Part shown: positions 62,199 through 64,000 of the stretch, piece after piece
Position numbering within the stretch: position 1 is the stretch's first letter
Layout: each line of letters begins with the position of its first letter
NCBI GenBank assembly: GCA_023436115.1
Contig: JAEZKQ010000026.1
Location: 1-64,000 of the forward strand
Origin: Bacillota bacterium
GTDB lineage: Bacteria > Bacillota > Clostridia > Christensenellales > SZUA-584
Length of the DNA stretch: 64,000 nt
Direction: 5' to 3'
Notes under the pieces: model-generated
What the model saw: the letters and a program-made list of their open reading frames with translations, nothing else
Told to the model about the DNA's origin: nothing
Databases searched by the model: none
Program-made: the position numbers and the translations under genes

Positions 62199-64000
62199 TT
62201 AATTAATCGTCGTTTTTTCGAATTTTTGAGCAAAACGTGCATTTGCCGCACGCTGCCATTGATCGTATAAAGATGTGTCACATTCCTTGATATGCTTTGC
62301 GATTTCACGCGTTTGGGTAAACAGATCCAGATCTTTAATGAGATTTGCCATATACAGATCAGATAAACCGCTTTGTCTGTTCCCCAAAAACTGGCCGGGT
62401 CCACGCAGTTTTAAATCCTCTTCGGCAATCTTAAAACCGTCATTCGTTTTACAAAGCACACCGAGCCTCGCGTTATCGGTATTTTCAGACATTAAAAAAC
62501 AATACGATGCCTTTTTTCCGCGCCCAACCCGCCCTCTTAATTGATGGAGCTGCGCAAGACCAAATCTTTCGGCGTTTTCGATCACCATAATCGTGGCATC
62601 CGGCACGTCCACACCGACTTCGATAACCGTCGTGGACACGAGGATTGAAAATTCTTTTGCCTTAAAGCGCATCATGATGGCGTTCTTTTCCTGAGGTTTT
62701 AAACGTCCGTGCAGCAGTGCCACGCCTGCCGCTGAAAATCGCCGCTGCATCGCCTCAAAAACCTGTTCCGACGAGCGCACCGCCAATGCGTCACTATCTT
62801 CCACAAGCGGACAAACAACAAAGATCTGAGACCCGCTGGCAATCTCTTTTTCGATAAAACCATACATCGCGTCTCTTTTGGCTTCGGGTACGCAGAATGT
62901 TTTGACAGGTTGCCTTCCCGGTGGCATTTCGTCAATAATAGAAATGTCCGTTTTCCCGTATAGTATGAGCGCCAATGTGCGCGGTATGGGCGTGGCCGAC
63001 ATGATGAGCGTATGAGGCGCTTTTGCTTTTGTTTCCAGCATAGCCCGCTGTCCCACACCAAAACGGTGTTGTTCATCCGTAATCACCAGGCCTAAATTGG
63101 CGAATTGGACGTTGTCATATAGCACGGCATGCGTGCCGATTACGATGTCTGTCTGCCCGGCCGCTATGTTCTCATAAATCATGCGGCGCTGCGCAGCCGG
63201 CGTGCTCCCGGTCAGCAACTCCATCTTGACGCTCACATCGTTAAAAATACGCATGGCATTCGTAAAATGCTGTGTGGCCAACACTTCTGTAGGCGCCATC
63301 AGCACACACTGATAACCGCTTTGCACACAAATATGCATCGCGTAAAACGCGGGTGTCGTTTTGCCGCTGCCTACATCGCCCTGCAGCAGTCTGTTCATGG
63401 GCATTGATTTTTTAATATCTTCTTCAATCTCGCTCATCACGCGAAGCTGCGCGCTTGTCGGCTGATAATCAAGGCGGCTGAAGAAAAAAGATTTTTCTTC
63501 TTCGCCGCAAACAAGAGGGGCGGCGTCTTCCTGAGAGGATATTTCACGCTGCGTCAGGGCAATATTGAAAAGCAGAAGTTCTTCAAAAATCAGCCGCCTT
63601 TTCGCAAGCTCCAAAGAAGCCCCGCTCTCGGGAAAATGGATATTGGCAAGCGCAAAGTTGAGCTCGGCCAAATGATGCTGTTTTCGAAAATCGTTAGGAA
63701 GTATATCTTCGACATGCCCGCAGACGGCGCCCAGAGCCGCCTTAACAGCCAAACGCATCGTTTTTTGTGTTAGCCCCGTTGTAAGCGGATAAATGGGATT
63801 AAGCCCCATGTGCGGATTAGCGTTCTTCTCCATATGCGGATTTGTAAACTGATAGCTTTTTCCCACCCGTTTGACAGCGCCATAGACATAAACGTATTCA
63901 CCCGGCTTATACATTCTGCAGATATATGGTTGGTTGAAAAAAACAGCCTCAACCCTGCCTGTTTCGTCTTTTAACGAAATAGTGGCTAGATTAAGACCGC
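62199..64000 (-). CDS. recG: RecG, ATP-dependent DNA helicase (5' end beyond the window)
   Basis: The frame is open to the right edge, about 600 codons. The OB-fold wedge domain is visible (VEAVFFNQPYICRMYKPG). Helicase motifs are GDVGSGKT, MAPTEVLATQ, TDEQHRFGVGQR, SATPIPRTLAL, STTVIEVGVDVP and QLRGRVGRG. RecG regresses stalled forks and processes recombination intermediates. Only the first roughly 80-100 residues are missing. Confidence 0.95.
   Translation of the reverse strand, partial: GLNLATISLKDETGRVEAVFFNQPYICRMYKPGEYVYVYGAVKRVGKSYQFTNPHMEKNANPHMGLNPIYPLTTGLTQKTMRLAVKAALGAVCGHVEDILPNDFRKQHHLAELNFALANIHFPESGASLELAKRRLIFEELLLFNIALTQREISSQEDAAPLVCGEEEKSFFFSRLDYQPTSAQLRVMSEIEEDIKKSMPMNRLLQGDVGSGKTTPAFYAMHICVQSGYQCVLMAPTEVLATQHFTNAMRIFNDVSVKMELLTGSTPAAQRRMIYENIAAGQTDIVIGTHAVLYDNVQFANLGLVITDEQHRFGVGQRAMLETKAKAPHTLIMSATPIPRTLALILYGKTDISIIDEMPPGRQPVKTFCVPEAKRDAMYGFIEKEIASGSQIFVVCPLVEDSDALAVRSSEQVFEAMQRRFSAAGVALLHGRLKPQEKNAIMMRFKAKEFSILVSTTVIEVGVDVPDATIMVIENAERFGLAQLHQLRGRVGRGKKASYCFLMSENTDNARLGVLCKTNDGFKIAEEDLKLRGPGQFLGNRQSGLSDLYMANLIKDLDLFTQTREIAKHIKECDTSLYDQWQRAANARFAQKFEKTTIN

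Noticed and set aside
1..64000. CRISPR arrays
   Set aside because: No set of regularly spaced identical repeats was seen, and no cas genes are present.
1..64000. Ribosomal RNA genes and intact insertion sequences
   Set aside because: No rRNA segments and no transposase with a DDE or HUH motif were recognised; TnpV is not a transposase by sequence.

Overview
The window looks like a piece of chromosome from an anaerobic, spore-forming Firmicute of class Clostridia. It carries the spoIIAA-spoIIAB-sigF-spoVA locus, two alpha/beta SASP genes, a spore photoproduct lyase homologue, YunB and a BofC-like protein. It also has a CIRCE-controlled htpG, an FMN riboswitch with ribU, a BirA operator with bioY, and low-GC Gram-positive style Shine-Dalgarno sites. 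I cannot name a genus from sequence alone.

Positions 1 to about 20,200 are accessory DNA, visibly GC-richer than the rest and almost entirely on the minus strand. The right-hand backbone is an integrative element: ParA/ParB, then a Tad-like pilus cassette (CpaB, TadZ, TadA, TadB, TadC, a Flp-like small pilin, a DUF4320 pseudopilin, a TadE-like pseudopilin, a large CARDB surface protein and a prepilin peptidase). After these come a small winged-helix protein, a conserved hypothetical, and a very large methylase/helicase ORF. That ORF contains a second gene (TnpV) in another frame, with its own ribosome binding site. It breaks off just after its helicase Walker A region at about 2,870. Immediately beyond lies a second, smaller mobilizable module: a small Cys protein, a RepA-like AAA ATPase, a MobV relaxase and a recognisable MobV-type oriT. 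I read this as one mobile element inserted into another. The right end of the backbone element abuts the 3' end of rlmD (rumA).

Positions 20,390-35,000 are chromosomal: rlmD; a MocR-type regulator lacking its PLP lysine, with a broken divergent gene; an spl homologue; an envelope group (SIMPL protein, DUF4349 protein, ECF sigma factor); bioY under a BirA operator; a ddl-murF-hydrolase cluster; the tsaE-tsaB-rimI group; and ribU under an FMN riboswitch with a terminator.

Positions 35,000-50,000 hold yebC, yunB and two convergent class A penicillin-binding proteins. The forespore operon spoIIAA-spoIIAB-sigF-spoVAA-AB-AC-AD-AE follows, with two tiny unannotated ORFs inside it, then degV and a secreted 5'-nucleotidase between two similar hairpins next to tRNA-Leu.

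Positions 50,000-64,000 hold htpG, a four-gene tRNA cluster (Val, Asp, Gly, Cys) and a tightly packed his operon (hisZ-G-D-B-H-A-F-IE; hisC and the histidinol-phosphatase are not here). Next come a radical SAM/DUF4130 pair of uncharacterised DNA repair or modification proteins, two SASP genes, and recG, which runs off the right edge.
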